Shown here in pieces: positions 18,205 to 26,219 of a stretch of DNA of 64,000 nt (the stretch's first letter is position 1; each line of letters starts with the position of its first letter). Both the position numbers and the translations under genes were made by a program. The DNA is from Verrucomicrobiales bacterium (GTDB taxonomy: Bacteria; Verrucomicrobiota; Verrucomicrobiia; Limisphaerales; UBA11320), in assembly GCA_016793885.1 (NCBI GenBank), contig JAEUHE010000183.1:62001-126000 (forward strand), in the 5' to 3' direction. The notes beneath the pieces were generated by a model, which had not been told where the DNA came from, did not search any database, and worked only from the letters and a program-made list of their open reading frames with translations.

Positions 18205-19537
18205 TTAGCTGGCAGCCTTGTCCCGCAAGGTTTCGTAAAGACCGGCGTGATTGAGCAGGATGTCCTTCATCCCGTTTTGGACGGTGGCGGAATTCAATGC
18301 CTGTGTGCTCATCAGGGTGTGCGCATCCAGAGCGCCCATGATGGCATTCAGCAATTCCGTTTTCAGGTCAGGCGAATTGGCGAACTGCTCCTTGGTGTTG
18401 TTCGCCGCTTGCTGCCGGAGGGTTTCGGATTCCAGCAATTTGCCCTTAATGACGTTGTTCACATAAACCAGCTTGTCCTGGTCGGTAAGGTCGCCCTCAA
18501 AAAGATCGTTCACCTTTTCGATGATCTCATTCAGTAGGGCCTTTTCCTTTTCCTGAACACTGCCGCTGCCCGCCTCGGTGATGGGCTCCAGCTTGGGCGT
18601 TTCGCCCGTGTTCAACGGCATGGGCTGCCGCCCGGCATTCTTTAGCTGATGGTGGGTCAGGATCACTTTCGAGAGGTCAATTCCTTCGCGCTCGCGGCCA
18701 AACTCAAGTAGCGGCAAAAGTCGCTTGAAGAAGATGGCCCGCTTTTCAATCGCCGTGTTGCCGTAGTCGAAAATCTGCGAAAGGAACGTGTAAAGGCGGA
18801 TGAACGCGCCCAAGTCGGTTTTGAACAGAATGAGCGCATTCAGTTCGTCCTGGGCGGCTTTGGCGGCAGCTTCGTCCTTGCTGTCCTTCGCCGTTTTCAA
18901 AGATTCCTGCGCGGCCTTGTAGCGCTTCATCAGCCGGTCTTCGACCGGGGAAATTGCCGCCAGCAGATCGCTCTGTTGTGCGGTCGGGTTCATTTCCGCC
19001 ACAACGACACGATCCACTTCAAAGTCATCGTAGTGCCCGGCAGCGTCGAGCTTGGCGCGGAGATTGAAAACCAGATTGGGGTCGGTGGTCGCGGAGAGTT
19101 CCGCCGTGGTGTGATACGTCTTGAAGGCCGCGAGGACTTCCGCCGTGTCATTCACGAAATCCACGACGTAGGTCGTATCCTTGCCGGGGTGGGCGCGATT
19201 CAGGCGCGAAAGCGTCTGCACGGCCTGAATTCCCGCAAGGCGCTTGTCCACATACATCCCGCAAAGCAACGGCTGGTCAAAGCCGGTCTGGAATTTATTG
19301 GCAACGAGCAGGATTTGATATTCGTCGCCCTTGAAGGCTTCCCGGATGTCGCGGCCCCTGAGATTTGGATTCAGGGCGCGACTGTTTTCCGTAAATCCAT
19401 CCGGGCCGGATTCCTTGTCGTTCACTTCACCGGAAAAGGCGACGAGGGTGCCAATCTTGTAGCCGCGCTCCTTGATGTATTTCTCAATCGCCAGTTGCCA
19501 ACGCACGGCCTCCACGCGGCTGCCGACGACAACCATT
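18205..19537 (-). pseudogene. hsdR fragment: C-terminal part of type I restriction subunit R
   Basis: About 443 residues of an HsdR-type protein remain in frame. They begin at MVVVGSRVEAVRWQLAIEKY and include KGDEYQILLVANKFQTGFDQ and the motif VI-like QTLSRLNRAHPGKDTTYVVD, then the helical C-terminal domain. The N-terminal nuclease domain and Walker A/DEAD motor motifs are missing, and no hsdM or hsdS is nearby. Sequence upstream of 19537 switches abruptly to a DUF6573 gene in another frame. The fragment cannot restrict DNA by itself. The absence of internal stops suggests a recent truncation. Confidence 0.85.
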
Positions 19538-19891
19538 GTCCATGTCGAGCGGGCCGCAGGTGGCAATCAGTTTCACCAGCTTTGCGGCGCGATTGTCGTT
19601 GCGCACATACAACGCAAACGGCAATCGCGTCTGCCCCGGCTGGGCCTTTTGGATGGCAAAGCGGAGCATCCAGACAATATCCCAAAGCCGCCCGGCCTCG
19701 TCCTGGCCGGTGACTTTGGGCGGCACGGTCACATAGGCGTCAAAGACCGTCCGGGTCAGAAAGACCGGAAAGCGGATTCCGGCCTCGGCGGCGACGGTGG
19801 AAACGTCCACCTGCACGCCGTCGGCAAGAGCTTGGGCGCGGGTGTAGGAAAAGATGATTTCGCCAAAAGGCGATTCAGAATGGTTTTTCAT
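19484..19891 (-). pseudogene. DUF6573 gene, 3' end replaced by hsdR fragment
   Basis: The first about 118 residues match the intact paralogue at 22816-23190: FSYTRAQALADGVQVDVS, AEAGIRFPVFLTRTVFDAYV, DEAGRLWDIVWMLRFAIQ, FALYVRNDNRAAKLVKLI. Homology ends at GACATGGAC (19538-19546). After that the frame reads hsdR sequence out of register (CRRQPRGGRALATGD) to a stop at 19484. The family is a small accessory protein of plasmids and integrative elements with no known biochemical role. The product may still be made with a replaced tail. It starts 6 bp after the radC stop, as part of that operon. Confidence 0.75.
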
Positions 19892-19897
19892 AAAGGG

Positions 19898-20494
19898 TCA
19901 GGCGAAGAAATAGCCAAGAGCGCGAAGGGATGAAAAATTGCCGTTGCCGACAATCACATGGTCCAGAACCTCCATTTTCAAAAGCTGCCCGGCGCGGATT
20001 AAATCACGGGTCACTTTGATGTCCGCTTCCGAAGGGGAGCTTTCCCCGGAAGGATGATTGTGCATGACAATCAGGGCACTGGCGGCGGTGATGATTGCCA
20101 GCCGAAAAACTTCGCGGGGATGCACCAAAATCGTGTCCTGTATGCCGATGGAAACGATTTGATGCCCCTTAACGCGGCGGCGGGTGTTCAAGAGCAAGAC
20201 CGCCAGACATTCACACTCCGGGTTGAAATAGGGATGCGTGGCAATGTGCATCCGCCAATAATCCGCTGCCTTGTCGGGTGTCTCGCACTGTTGCAACGCT
20301 TCCGGCGTCGGACATTCGCGCAACGCTGTCACCTTGTATTCATGGGGTGAGGCGGGAAACTTGAATGGCTTCACCAGTTCCACCAGCCCCGGCAAAATCT
20401 GTTCGTTGGCGGTTTCGGCAAGCTGCCCCGTGCTCAACTGTTCGGGACGGCTCTGAAGCTCTGATTTACTGGTTTTGATCGTGTTAGTTTTCAT
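19898..20494 (-). CDS. radC: RadC-like JAB-domain protein
   Basis: 198 residues from the ATG at 20494 (MKTNTIKTSKSELQSRPEQL); the longer frame to 20689 is proline/arginine-rich and unlikely. The C-terminal half is the RadC/JAB domain: ECECLAVLLLNTRRRVKGHQ, VHPREVFRLAIITAASALIV, and the metal-binding signature MHNHPSGESSPSEADIKVT. Although named as a DNA repair protein, element-borne RadC homologues have no proven role in repair. Here it heads a small leftward operon with the DUF6573 copy, an arrangement frequent on mobile elements. Confidence 0.85.
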   Translation of the reverse strand: MKTNTIKTSKSELQSRPEQLSTGQLAETANEQILPGLVELVKPFKFPASPHEYKVTALRECPTPEALQQCETPDKAADYWRMHIATHPYFNPECECLAVLLLNTRRRVKGHQIVSIGIQDTILVHPREVFRLAIITAASALIVMHNHPSGESSPSEADIKVTRDLIRAGQLLKMEVLDHVIVGNGNFSSLRALGYFFA

Positions 20495-20922
20495 GGTCTT
20501 TTTTTTGTGCTCTGCTGTTCGGTCCGGTCTTTCGCCCTTCACGAAAAAGCGGAGCCGCCAGCCTTCCCCCGTGGGAGTGGTCTTCAGAGGGCACCGCGAG
20601 GGGCAGGCTGGTTTTGCGGTGACGCAGTGAGGGCGGAAGAAAGGCCGATGCAGAGGGGAGCAACGCGGAAAAAGACCTGAAAACGGCAAGGCAATGGATT
20701 ACCCACCAATTCCGCGGAGCGGGCGCAACCGGCGCGTTTCATTGCGAACGCCTGAAGCGTGACGGGTAAGCATCATCGGTGGCCTGTCTCCGATGGCTTC
20801 AGTGTCGTGAAACGCAATGCAGCGAGAACCGCCGGGCGCGGGCGCGAGGTCGAGGCCGGTGGTGAAGCGGAGAGGAGTGGAGCGATCCTGAAACGGCGGA
20901 GTCAGGCGCGGGCGGTGGCGCA
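20495..20922. other. Leader region of radC, no supported gene
   Basis: GC-rich sequence with short overlapping frames on both strands, none with a ribosome binding site or recognisable product. It ends at the first copy of the 103-bp repeat. Confidence 0.45.
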
Positions 20923-21025
20923 AGTCTGCGACGATTCAAGGCGTAGTCTGCCAGGGGAATTGAATGGGCGCTGTCTTGCGCCAGAAAAGAGGCGGCTAGA
21001 TGTGATTCCAGCCGCCGATGGGTGT
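20923..21025. repeat. 103-bp direct repeat, copy 1
   Basis: Matches 22707-22809 with about three mismatches at a constant offset of 1,784 bp. It includes an imperfect hairpin (20991-21016) with the stem GGCGGCTAGA / TCCAGCCGCC. Together with copy 2 it brackets one coiled-coil gene. Confidence 0.85.
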
Positions 21026-21121
21026 TTGTTGCGTTTATTTTTGAATGGAGAGCGCAGAATCCCCCAAGTCCGCCAGAATTCGTCCTGAATCAAAAACGAA
21101 GCGCGTGTGATATGCCGTGTC

Positions 21122-22597
21122 TCACCGTGGTAGGGAGCGGGGACGGGGTGTTTCCGTCCGCGCACCGCCTCGCGAAGTTGGCCGCCCTGAAGGAATTGAC
21201 TGGAATCCCAGTTCGTTTAGGCGCTTTGAATCAGCAGCATTTCCTTCTTCCAATGCCTTGTTGGCTTTCTCCTCGTCAGTCAACGATTTCATTTTAGACA
21301 GAATGAGCTTCTTGGACTTTTCAATTTCTACTCTCTCCTGCTTCAGTTCATTTTGCTGCCTTTTTATGGGGTCAGCCTGTGAATTGTAAGCGTCCGCAGC
21401 TGCGGCCATTTCCTCGCGCAAGCTCGCAAGATTCCGCTTCGCCTCCCGATACTCCGCTTCGATTTCTTCGACTTTTTGGCGACTCTTCTCCGCTTGGTCG
21501 TTTAGCCACCTTTGCTTCTCATTAGGATGATCCGTGCATTTTTCCCAAGTATTGTTTTCAGGACAATATGAGTAGCCGCTTGTAGAAAGGCGAATTCGGT
21601 AAGCCGCCTGACGGTTTGACTTGTAATTAGCGATAACCCTTTCTGCGGCATCTAGCCTTCTCCGCGCCAAAGAAGCATCTCTGGAAAGTGGTTGCACCTC
21701 ACGAAGTTGTTCGTTCAAAGCACGAGTCTCATCAGCGATCTCATTCTCACGGCTGACAAGGTTTTCCAAACGCCCCATTTCCCCGTTGCGTTGGAAATGC
21801 TTTTTTGCGGAAAACACGGTAAGGTTTCGTCTCTCTTCGTCAATTAGCAGTCGGTAAAAGGAACCGGCATCGTCAAACTTTTGCTTAGAAAGCAGGATGA
21901 GGCTTTCCAGTTCGCGAATTTTGGCTTCCAACGATGAAACTAGATCATCAATAGCCGGGTTGATGGTCCCGTACATTTCAACCCAATCAAGGGCTAGGGT
22001 TCCCGATATATCAACCTGTGCTAATTTTAGAAATTCCGCCTCATAGTAATCACCAAGTTTTTGAGCCACGTTAACCTTTTGGAGATAGCCTCTGAGTTGG
22101 CTCAATACTTCCTCTCTTTGTTTGCCGCCGGCATGTTGCTCCGCGAGCCACTTCACTCCACCGGCGAGAGCCGCCCGCCTTTTTTCAGGACTTTCTGAAA
22201 TGTCTTCTGGAGTGCCAATCGCGGACTCCGGCACGCTAGGAAATTGAATGGCTTTAATTTGCTCTTGGGCACCGTGAATGCGCTTTAATATAGCCTCACC
22301 ATCGAGCACTCCTGCGGGGGCCTTCCCAACTTTCTCGGCTGCTTTGTCGATTATCTCGGCGTACTTGATGGAAAGCTCTGTCCCTTCCCAATTTTTAATA
22401 AGCTGTGTGGTTTTCTTGACTATCTCCTGATAACTGCTGGCGGCGGCAACAGATGCAGTAGTTGTAAGAACGGCGACTGCAATCATCAATGCGATGACAA
22501 TTGATCGCCTCAGGAAGCCGAGGTCACCCCAACGGTGAAACCGCATCTCATCGGGGATAGCATTTTGATTAACTTGAGCCGGAAACATGCCCTTCAA
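21122..22597 (-). CDS. Membrane-anchored or secreted coiled-coil protein, unknown
   Basis: 491 residues. A hydrophobic segment at about 33-53 (IVIALMIAVAVLTTTASVAA) with positive charge before it suggests a signal peptide or N-terminal anchor, placing the rest in the periplasm. Long coiled coils follow at about 215-330 and 370-460 (for example KVEEIEAEYREAKRNLASLR). Between them lies a small aromatic patch with a Cys pair (YCPENNTWEKC). The tail is serine/arginine/proline-rich. I do not recognise the family. Base composition is visibly less GC-rich than the neighbouring radC and DUF6573 genes, and the gene is bracketed by 103-bp direct repeats, suggesting separate acquisition. Confidence 0.7.
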   Translation of the reverse strand: MKGMFPAQVNQNAIPDEMRFHRWGDLGFLRRSIVIALMIAVAVLTTTASVAAASSYQEIVKKTTQLIKNWEGTELSIKYAEIIDKAAEKVGKAPAGVLDGEAILKRIHGAQEQIKAIQFPSVPESAIGTPEDISESPEKRRAALAGGVKWLAEQHAGGKQREEVLSQLRGYLQKVNVAQKLGDYYEAEFLKLAQVDISGTLALDWVEMYGTINPAIDDLVSSLEAKIRELESLILLSKQKFDDAGSFYRLLIDEERRNLTVFSAKKHFQRNGEMGRLENLVSRENEIADETRALNEQLREVQPLSRDASLARRRLDAAERVIANYKSNRQAAYRIRLSTSGYSYCPENNTWEKCTDHPNEKQRWLNDQAEKSRQKVEEIEAEYREAKRNLASLREEMAAAADAYNSQADPIKRQQNELKQERVEIEKSKKLILSKMKSLTDEEKANKALEEGNAADSKRLNELGFQSIPSGRPTSRGGARTETPRPRSLPR

Positions 22598-22706
22598 ATC
22601 AGATTTACAGCGAATTGTTCGGCTGCTTTAGGCTCGAAGCAAGTTCGTTTTTGAACCGTTGCATGAGTCCGTGTGGCTGGAGTTCTCCATTTTTAGGGTT
22701 TGCTAT

Positions 22707-22809
22707 AGTCTGCGACGATTCAAGGCGTAGTCTGCCAGGGGAATTGAATGGGCGCTGTCTTGCGCCAGAAAAGAGGCGGCTGGATTTGATTCCAGCCGCC
22801 GATGAGTGT
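22707..22809. repeat. 103-bp direct repeat, copy 2
   Basis: Second copy of the repeat at 20923-21025. It lies directly after the stop of the intact DUF6573 gene and contains that gene's probable terminator. Confidence 0.85.
22763..22800 (-). terminator. Probable terminator of the DUF6573 gene
   Basis: Perfect 10-bp stem GGCGGCTGGA / TCCAGCCGCC with a 6-nt loop (22775-22800). Read on the minus strand it is followed by TCTTTTCTGG, a weak U-tract, 16 bp past the stop codon. Confidence 0.5.
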
Positions 22810-22815
22810 CAGGGA

Positions 22816-23190
22816 TCAATCCTCGCCGGGCATCATTACCGTGATGGCAGGTTGGGGGTCGTCCATGTCCATCGCGGAACAAACCGCTTCCAGTTGGATG
22901 AGCTTCGCCTTGCGATTGTCGTTTCGGACGTAGAGCGAATAGGCGATGCGTTCACTGCCGCTGGGGTTGCTCTTGATGGCATGGCGGAGCATCCAAAGGA
23001 TGTCCCAAAGTCTGCCGGATTCATCCTGGCCGGAAACTTCAGGCAGCACCGCCACGTAATTATCGAAAACGGAGCGGGTGAGAAATACCGGGAAACGAAT
23101 ACCGGCTTCGGTGGCGGTCGCGGACACGTCCACTTGCTCGCCGTCCTCGATGGCTTGTTTGCGGGTGTAAGCGTAAATGAGATCAGTCAT
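22816..23190 (-). CDS. DUF6573 family protein (intact copy)
   Basis: 124 residues from the ATG at 23190, preceded by AAAGGAG at 6 bp. It reads MTDLIYAYTRKQAIEDGEQV, then AGIRFPVFLTRSVFDNYVAV, GRLWDILWMLRHAIKSNPSG, YSLYVRNDNRKAKLIQLEAV. This small cytosolic family is found mainly on plasmids and integrative elements beside radC-like and other accessory genes; no activity is known. A broken paralogue lies at 19484-19891. Confidence 0.75.
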   Translation of the reverse strand: MTDLIYAYTRKQAIEDGEQVDVSATATEAGIRFPVFLTRSVFDNYVAVLPEVSGQDESGRLWDILWMLRHAIKSNPSGSERIAYSLYVRNDNRKAKLIQLEAVCSAMDMDDPQPAITVMMPGED

Positions 23191-23475
23191 GGGAAGCTCC
23201 TTTAGTTCGGGGCCGCCCGATGCGGCCTGTTGGCACGGAACAAAAGTCCGGTTCAGCCGGGGCGGAGCGCATCGCGCAAACTGAAAATTGGGGGAGACCT
23301 TCAGGGGGAACAAATTTTCTGATTGCGCGGCCCGGCGCGGACTTTACACGTGCCAATCAAACAGGCCGCCGGGTGGCCCTGAAACAGTGAGACCGATGAG
23401 CTTCAACGACGAATTTCTCCAAGCAAATCAGGGGGCTTGGGCGGTGGCGAGATTCTTCAAGGTCGGCGGGAAGTT
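23191..23475. other. Intergenic, possible small ORF remnant
   Basis: 285 bp. A short rightward frame ending at 23479 (MSFNDEFLQANQGAWAVARF) has no clear ribosome binding site and overlaps the 3' end of the next leftward gene. Nothing else is recognised. Confidence 0.35.
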
Positions 23476-24444
23476 CTAATCCATGAAATGGGGGTGGATA
23501 GAAATCTGAGGCGCGTTAATCGCAGTATAGGATTTCATGGCGGCCTTCATCGCGTTTTCTGCATCCACAACGACTTGAGCCAATTTCAACAATTCGCGTC
23601 CAGGGGGCGTAACTGAGGCAGTATTGATCCGCCGATGCTCGCGGGAAAATATCCTGAAACCGAGATGCTGTTCAAAATCACGCAAGAAGCGTCCGTCAAG
23701 ATTGGATGGAGGTTCGCCATTTGCAAATTGGTGCATGTTAAATACCCGTTTAAGCGCATAACCAAAACCGTGATAGGTGCGAGAGGGTATATCCATGCCT
23801 GACATGACACGACGGGCATTGCTCAAGGCAATGTTACCGTAGAGAGTCAACTGGTTGGGATTGATCTGCTTCGCAGCGGTCAACTCAAACAGTGGTAAAT
23901 CCAGATGGCGCTCTAGCCGGTGGAAGTGGTCGAGCAACAGTTTTGGGCATTTGAAATCTAGCGATTGACCCAGCCAATCGTTCCAAGCCACCAAACCTCC
24001 AAGGGCCTCGCGCAGGTTGAAGTCTTTGTCAGCTTTTGTGATCGCGGAGGGCGACAACTTACGCCGCACCTTCCAATGATAGTAGGCCAGTGCCGCCTCA
24101 TCAGTGACACGGGATTCACTAACCCTGCCGCCGTCGGCGACGGGGCTTCCTGGAAACAGGCGTTGCAGCGAGCTGGCGGCGGCGGCGAAAGTATTACCCA
24201 AGGCTGACCAACGTCGGCCCACACCAAACGCAACGTGTCGTCCGGATTGATGCTGTCGCAACCAGAACGGCACCAAATCAAGAACGGCGCGGTCTAGGGC
24301 CGAAGGCACGGGGCAATCGGTGGGGCGTCGTTCGTTGGCAAAGCTCCCGACGATGCGTTCTGGATGTGCGTAAGCCTCCCGGCTGTGCTGGCGGGGGCTG
24401 GTGTTCTTGAAGTCGGCCTGAAACGCCCGCCGGAAGTGGGTCAC
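23476..24444 (-). CDS. Hypothetical protein with LysR-like winged-helix segment
   Basis: About 322 residues from a GTG at 24444 with AGGAG 7 bp upstream; an earlier GTG at 24489 lacks such a signal. The first two thirds are unrecognised (RVTDEAALAYYHWKVRRKLS, LGGLVAWNDWLGQSL). The C-terminal part contains FLRDFEQHLGFRIFSREHRR followed by VTPPGRELLKLAQVV, which resembles the second half of a LysR-type HTH and the start of its linker helix. A LysR HTH normally sits at the N-terminus, so a C-terminal position is odd and the match may be chance. DNA binding is only a possibility. Confidence 0.5.
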   Translation of the reverse strand: MTHFRRAFQADFKNTSPRQHSREAYAHPERIVGSFANERRPTDCPVPSALDRAVLDLVPFWLRQHQSGRHVAFGVGRRWSALGNTFAAAASSLQRLFPGSPVADGGRVSESRVTDEAALAYYHWKVRRKLSPSAITKADKDFNLREALGGLVAWNDWLGQSLDFKCPKLLLDHFHRLERHLDLPLFELTAAKQINPNQLTLYGNIALSNARRVMSGMDIPSRTYHGFGYALKRVFNMHQFANGEPPSNLDGRFLRDFEQHLGFRIFSREHRRINTASVTPPGRELLKLAQVVVDAENAMKAAMKSYTAINAPQISIHPHFMD

Positions 24445-24582
24445 TGCGTTGCTCCTATCGAACCAAAAGTCGTCGCGAGCTTTTAGCACGAGCCGGGGGG
24501 ATTTTGCAAATTATGGGAATAGGAGGTCGCCAAGTGGCTGGCAGGACAGGCTAGAAACGAGGAGCCGATAACTGCAAGGAGG

Positions 24583-25821
24583 TCATTCAGGTGGGGGCGT
24601 CGCATTATCAAAGACGACTTGAAAGTCGTCGCTGAGTTTTCTCCAGGCCCGGGAATCCGGATTACGGAGGATGAACATGGGGCCTTTGAAAGCAGGCTTG
24701 TGGGCAAGGATCAGGCCGAAATACAGGGCATGGTTGCCGATTTGGAAAAAGGTTGCCATGGGCCAAGCGCGGAACAAGCGCACCTCGATCCGAGCAAACT
24801 TTCGATACTTCTTACTGAGTTCGGTAAAGATGCTCAATTGGGTAAGAATCTGCTCTTTGATGTAGTCAGCACTTACTTCTTTATTGAGATGAGCGGCACG
24901 AACAGCCAGCACTTCACTCAAGGCGGGGTCGAGCAGGCAAATTCTGAACGATACTTGTTTTTTCAGGGAAATCGACTTGCCCTTGCTTTCGCGGGCGGCG
25001 CGTTCCGCCCGCAGTTCAATGGCGTCTTCCAGCCGGATTTGAGGGAAGTAGGTAGATAAGGCGGAAATGGTTTCACCGTCCGCTGACGATTCGATGGCGG
25101 CGCGAACCTGCGCGTCATCCCAAGCGTCGAGCATCGAAAATAATTGAGGCGCTGGTTTGGTTGGAAGGACCTCGAATGGAGCGAGGGTCGCCAGAAACTG
25201 TTCGGCGGCGCGGGTATCAAATTTTCTTCGAGATAGGCAAAATGAACCGCTGCAAATTTTGCGCCCATAATCCACCCCAAACCAACCGCCCACAATTTGA
25301 TTTGTTTCTTTGATGGGGCGGTCAAAGCGCCAGACCACTTGTTCATCAAGTTGGTTCTCGGCCTGGACAGTCACTACTACCCGCTCATCGCCCTCAAATT
25401 GCACTCTGCCGTGGTAACGCAGTCCGGTGCCCTCATGGGTGATAGTGCAATTAGCTTGCGCGTCAATGTGCCATCGGCTGCGCATCGACATGGGTTGGCC
25501 TTGACCATCACGCGTCCAGTGGTAGCTCCACCAGTCCTCTTTCAGATAGGCAATCAATTCGGAAAGTGATCTTCGGATGGGATTGGTTGCGCTGTTTGGA
25601 GGCTTCGTTTTATTGGCTTCCAGAAATTTTACGAGCAGGTCAACGGTGTGCGCGAGTCGCTCCTTTGGTTTTTCGCGCTCAATCTTACTGATAGCGCCCC
25701 GCGTCAGGTGGGCAGCGGCGGCAAAATCCTGCTGGGACTTTCTTAATGCCCGCCGAAATTGTTTGACCAATGCTCCGTCCAGCCAGCCCTCCGGCGTCAG
25801 GATTGTCGTTGGCAACTGCAT
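24583..25821 (-). CDS. XRE-family HTH protein with unknown C-terminal domains
   Basis: 412 residues from the ATG at 25821 (MQLPTTILTPEGWLDGALVK); the frame continues upstream but without conserved sequence. An XRE/Cro helix-turn-helix occupies about 12-60 (VKQFRRALRKSQQDFAAAAH, LTRGAISKIEREK). A beta-rich middle section (CTITHEGTGLRYHGRVQFEG, VVVTVQAENQLDEQVVWRF) and a C-terminal domain (RIEVRLFRAWPMATFFQIGN, ALYFGLILAHKPAFKGPMFI) follow. The layout is that of a ligand- or signal-sensing regulator. The target is unknown; the divergent transfer-gene cluster to its right is a plausible one (inference). Confidence 0.65.
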   Translation of the reverse strand: MQLPTTILTPEGWLDGALVKQFRRALRKSQQDFAAAAHLTRGAISKIEREKPKERLAHTVDLLVKFLEANKTKPPNSATNPIRRSLSELIAYLKEDWWSYHWTRDGQGQPMSMRSRWHIDAQANCTITHEGTGLRYHGRVQFEGDERVVVTVQAENQLDEQVVWRFDRPIKETNQIVGGWFGVDYGRKICSGSFCLSRRKFDTRAAEQFLATLAPFEVLPTKPAPQLFSMLDAWDDAQVRAAIESSADGETISALSTYFPQIRLEDAIELRAERAARESKGKSISLKKQVSFRICLLDPALSEVLAVRAAHLNKEVSADYIKEQILTQLSIFTELSKKYRKFARIEVRLFRAWPMATFFQIGNHALYFGLILAHKPAFKGPMFILRNPDSRAWRKLSDDFQVVFDNATPPPE

Positions 25822-26026
25822 CGCCGCAATGCTGTCGGATATGCAAGGAATGTTCAAGCCGTTGCACACTGGCGGCCCCTCCAGTAGCAACGAAAACCGT
25901 CCGGAATCGGTGCCCGTTTCGGAACACCGATTTAACGTTGCGCTGTCGTAAAGACATCGCGCCTGTGCGATGAAGCAAACTTTAGGGTCGAACGCAGGCC
26001 GACCCTCACGAACGGAAAGGACAGTT

Positions 26027-26158
26027 ATGTTGAAAAAAGTTGGAGAAATTTGGGAAGAGTGCGCGGAACCGAAAAAGGGCGGTCCGGGCACCTTCGCCAT
26101 TATCGCAGTCGTCGTCATCGTGCTGCTCTGCATCGCAGGGTGCAACGGCTCAAATTAG
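26027..26158 (+). CDS. Small single-span membrane protein
   Basis: 43 residues with an AAAGGA ribosome binding site before the ATG at 26027. A charged N-terminus (MLKKVGEIWEECAEPKKGG) is followed by one hydrophobic span (TFAIIAVVVIVLLCIAGC) ending in a lipobox-like LLCIAGC and a four-residue tail. It immediately precedes the coupling-protein gene. Function unknown. Confidence 0.55.
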   Translation: MLKKVGEIWEECAEPKKGGPGTFAIIAVVVIVLLCIAGCNGSN

Positions 26159-26170
26159 AAACGCGGCCTG

Positions 26171-26198
26171 GGCCAGCCCGGTTAATTGGGCTGGCCCA
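26171..26198. other. Perfect 10-bp inverted repeat before the coupling-protein gene
   Basis: GGGCCAGCCC - GGTTAATT - GGGCTGGCCC lies 13 bp after the small membrane protein gene and 22 bp before the coupling-protein start. No U-tract follows. It may attenuate read-through or act as an operator. Confidence 0.5.
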
Positions 26199-26219
26199 GC
26201 CTCGGCAACCCGGAACACG

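Noticed and set aside
18205-19537. Functional type I restriction system
   Set aside because: Only the C-terminal part of HsdR remains, without nuclease and Walker motifs, and no hsdM or hsdS is present.
20699-20923. Small leftward gene between radC and the first 103-bp repeat
   Set aside because: No ribosome binding site, biased composition and no recognised product.
26171-26198. Intrinsic terminator before the coupling-protein gene
   Set aside because: The stem is perfect but no U-tract follows on either strand; kept only as an inverted repeat.
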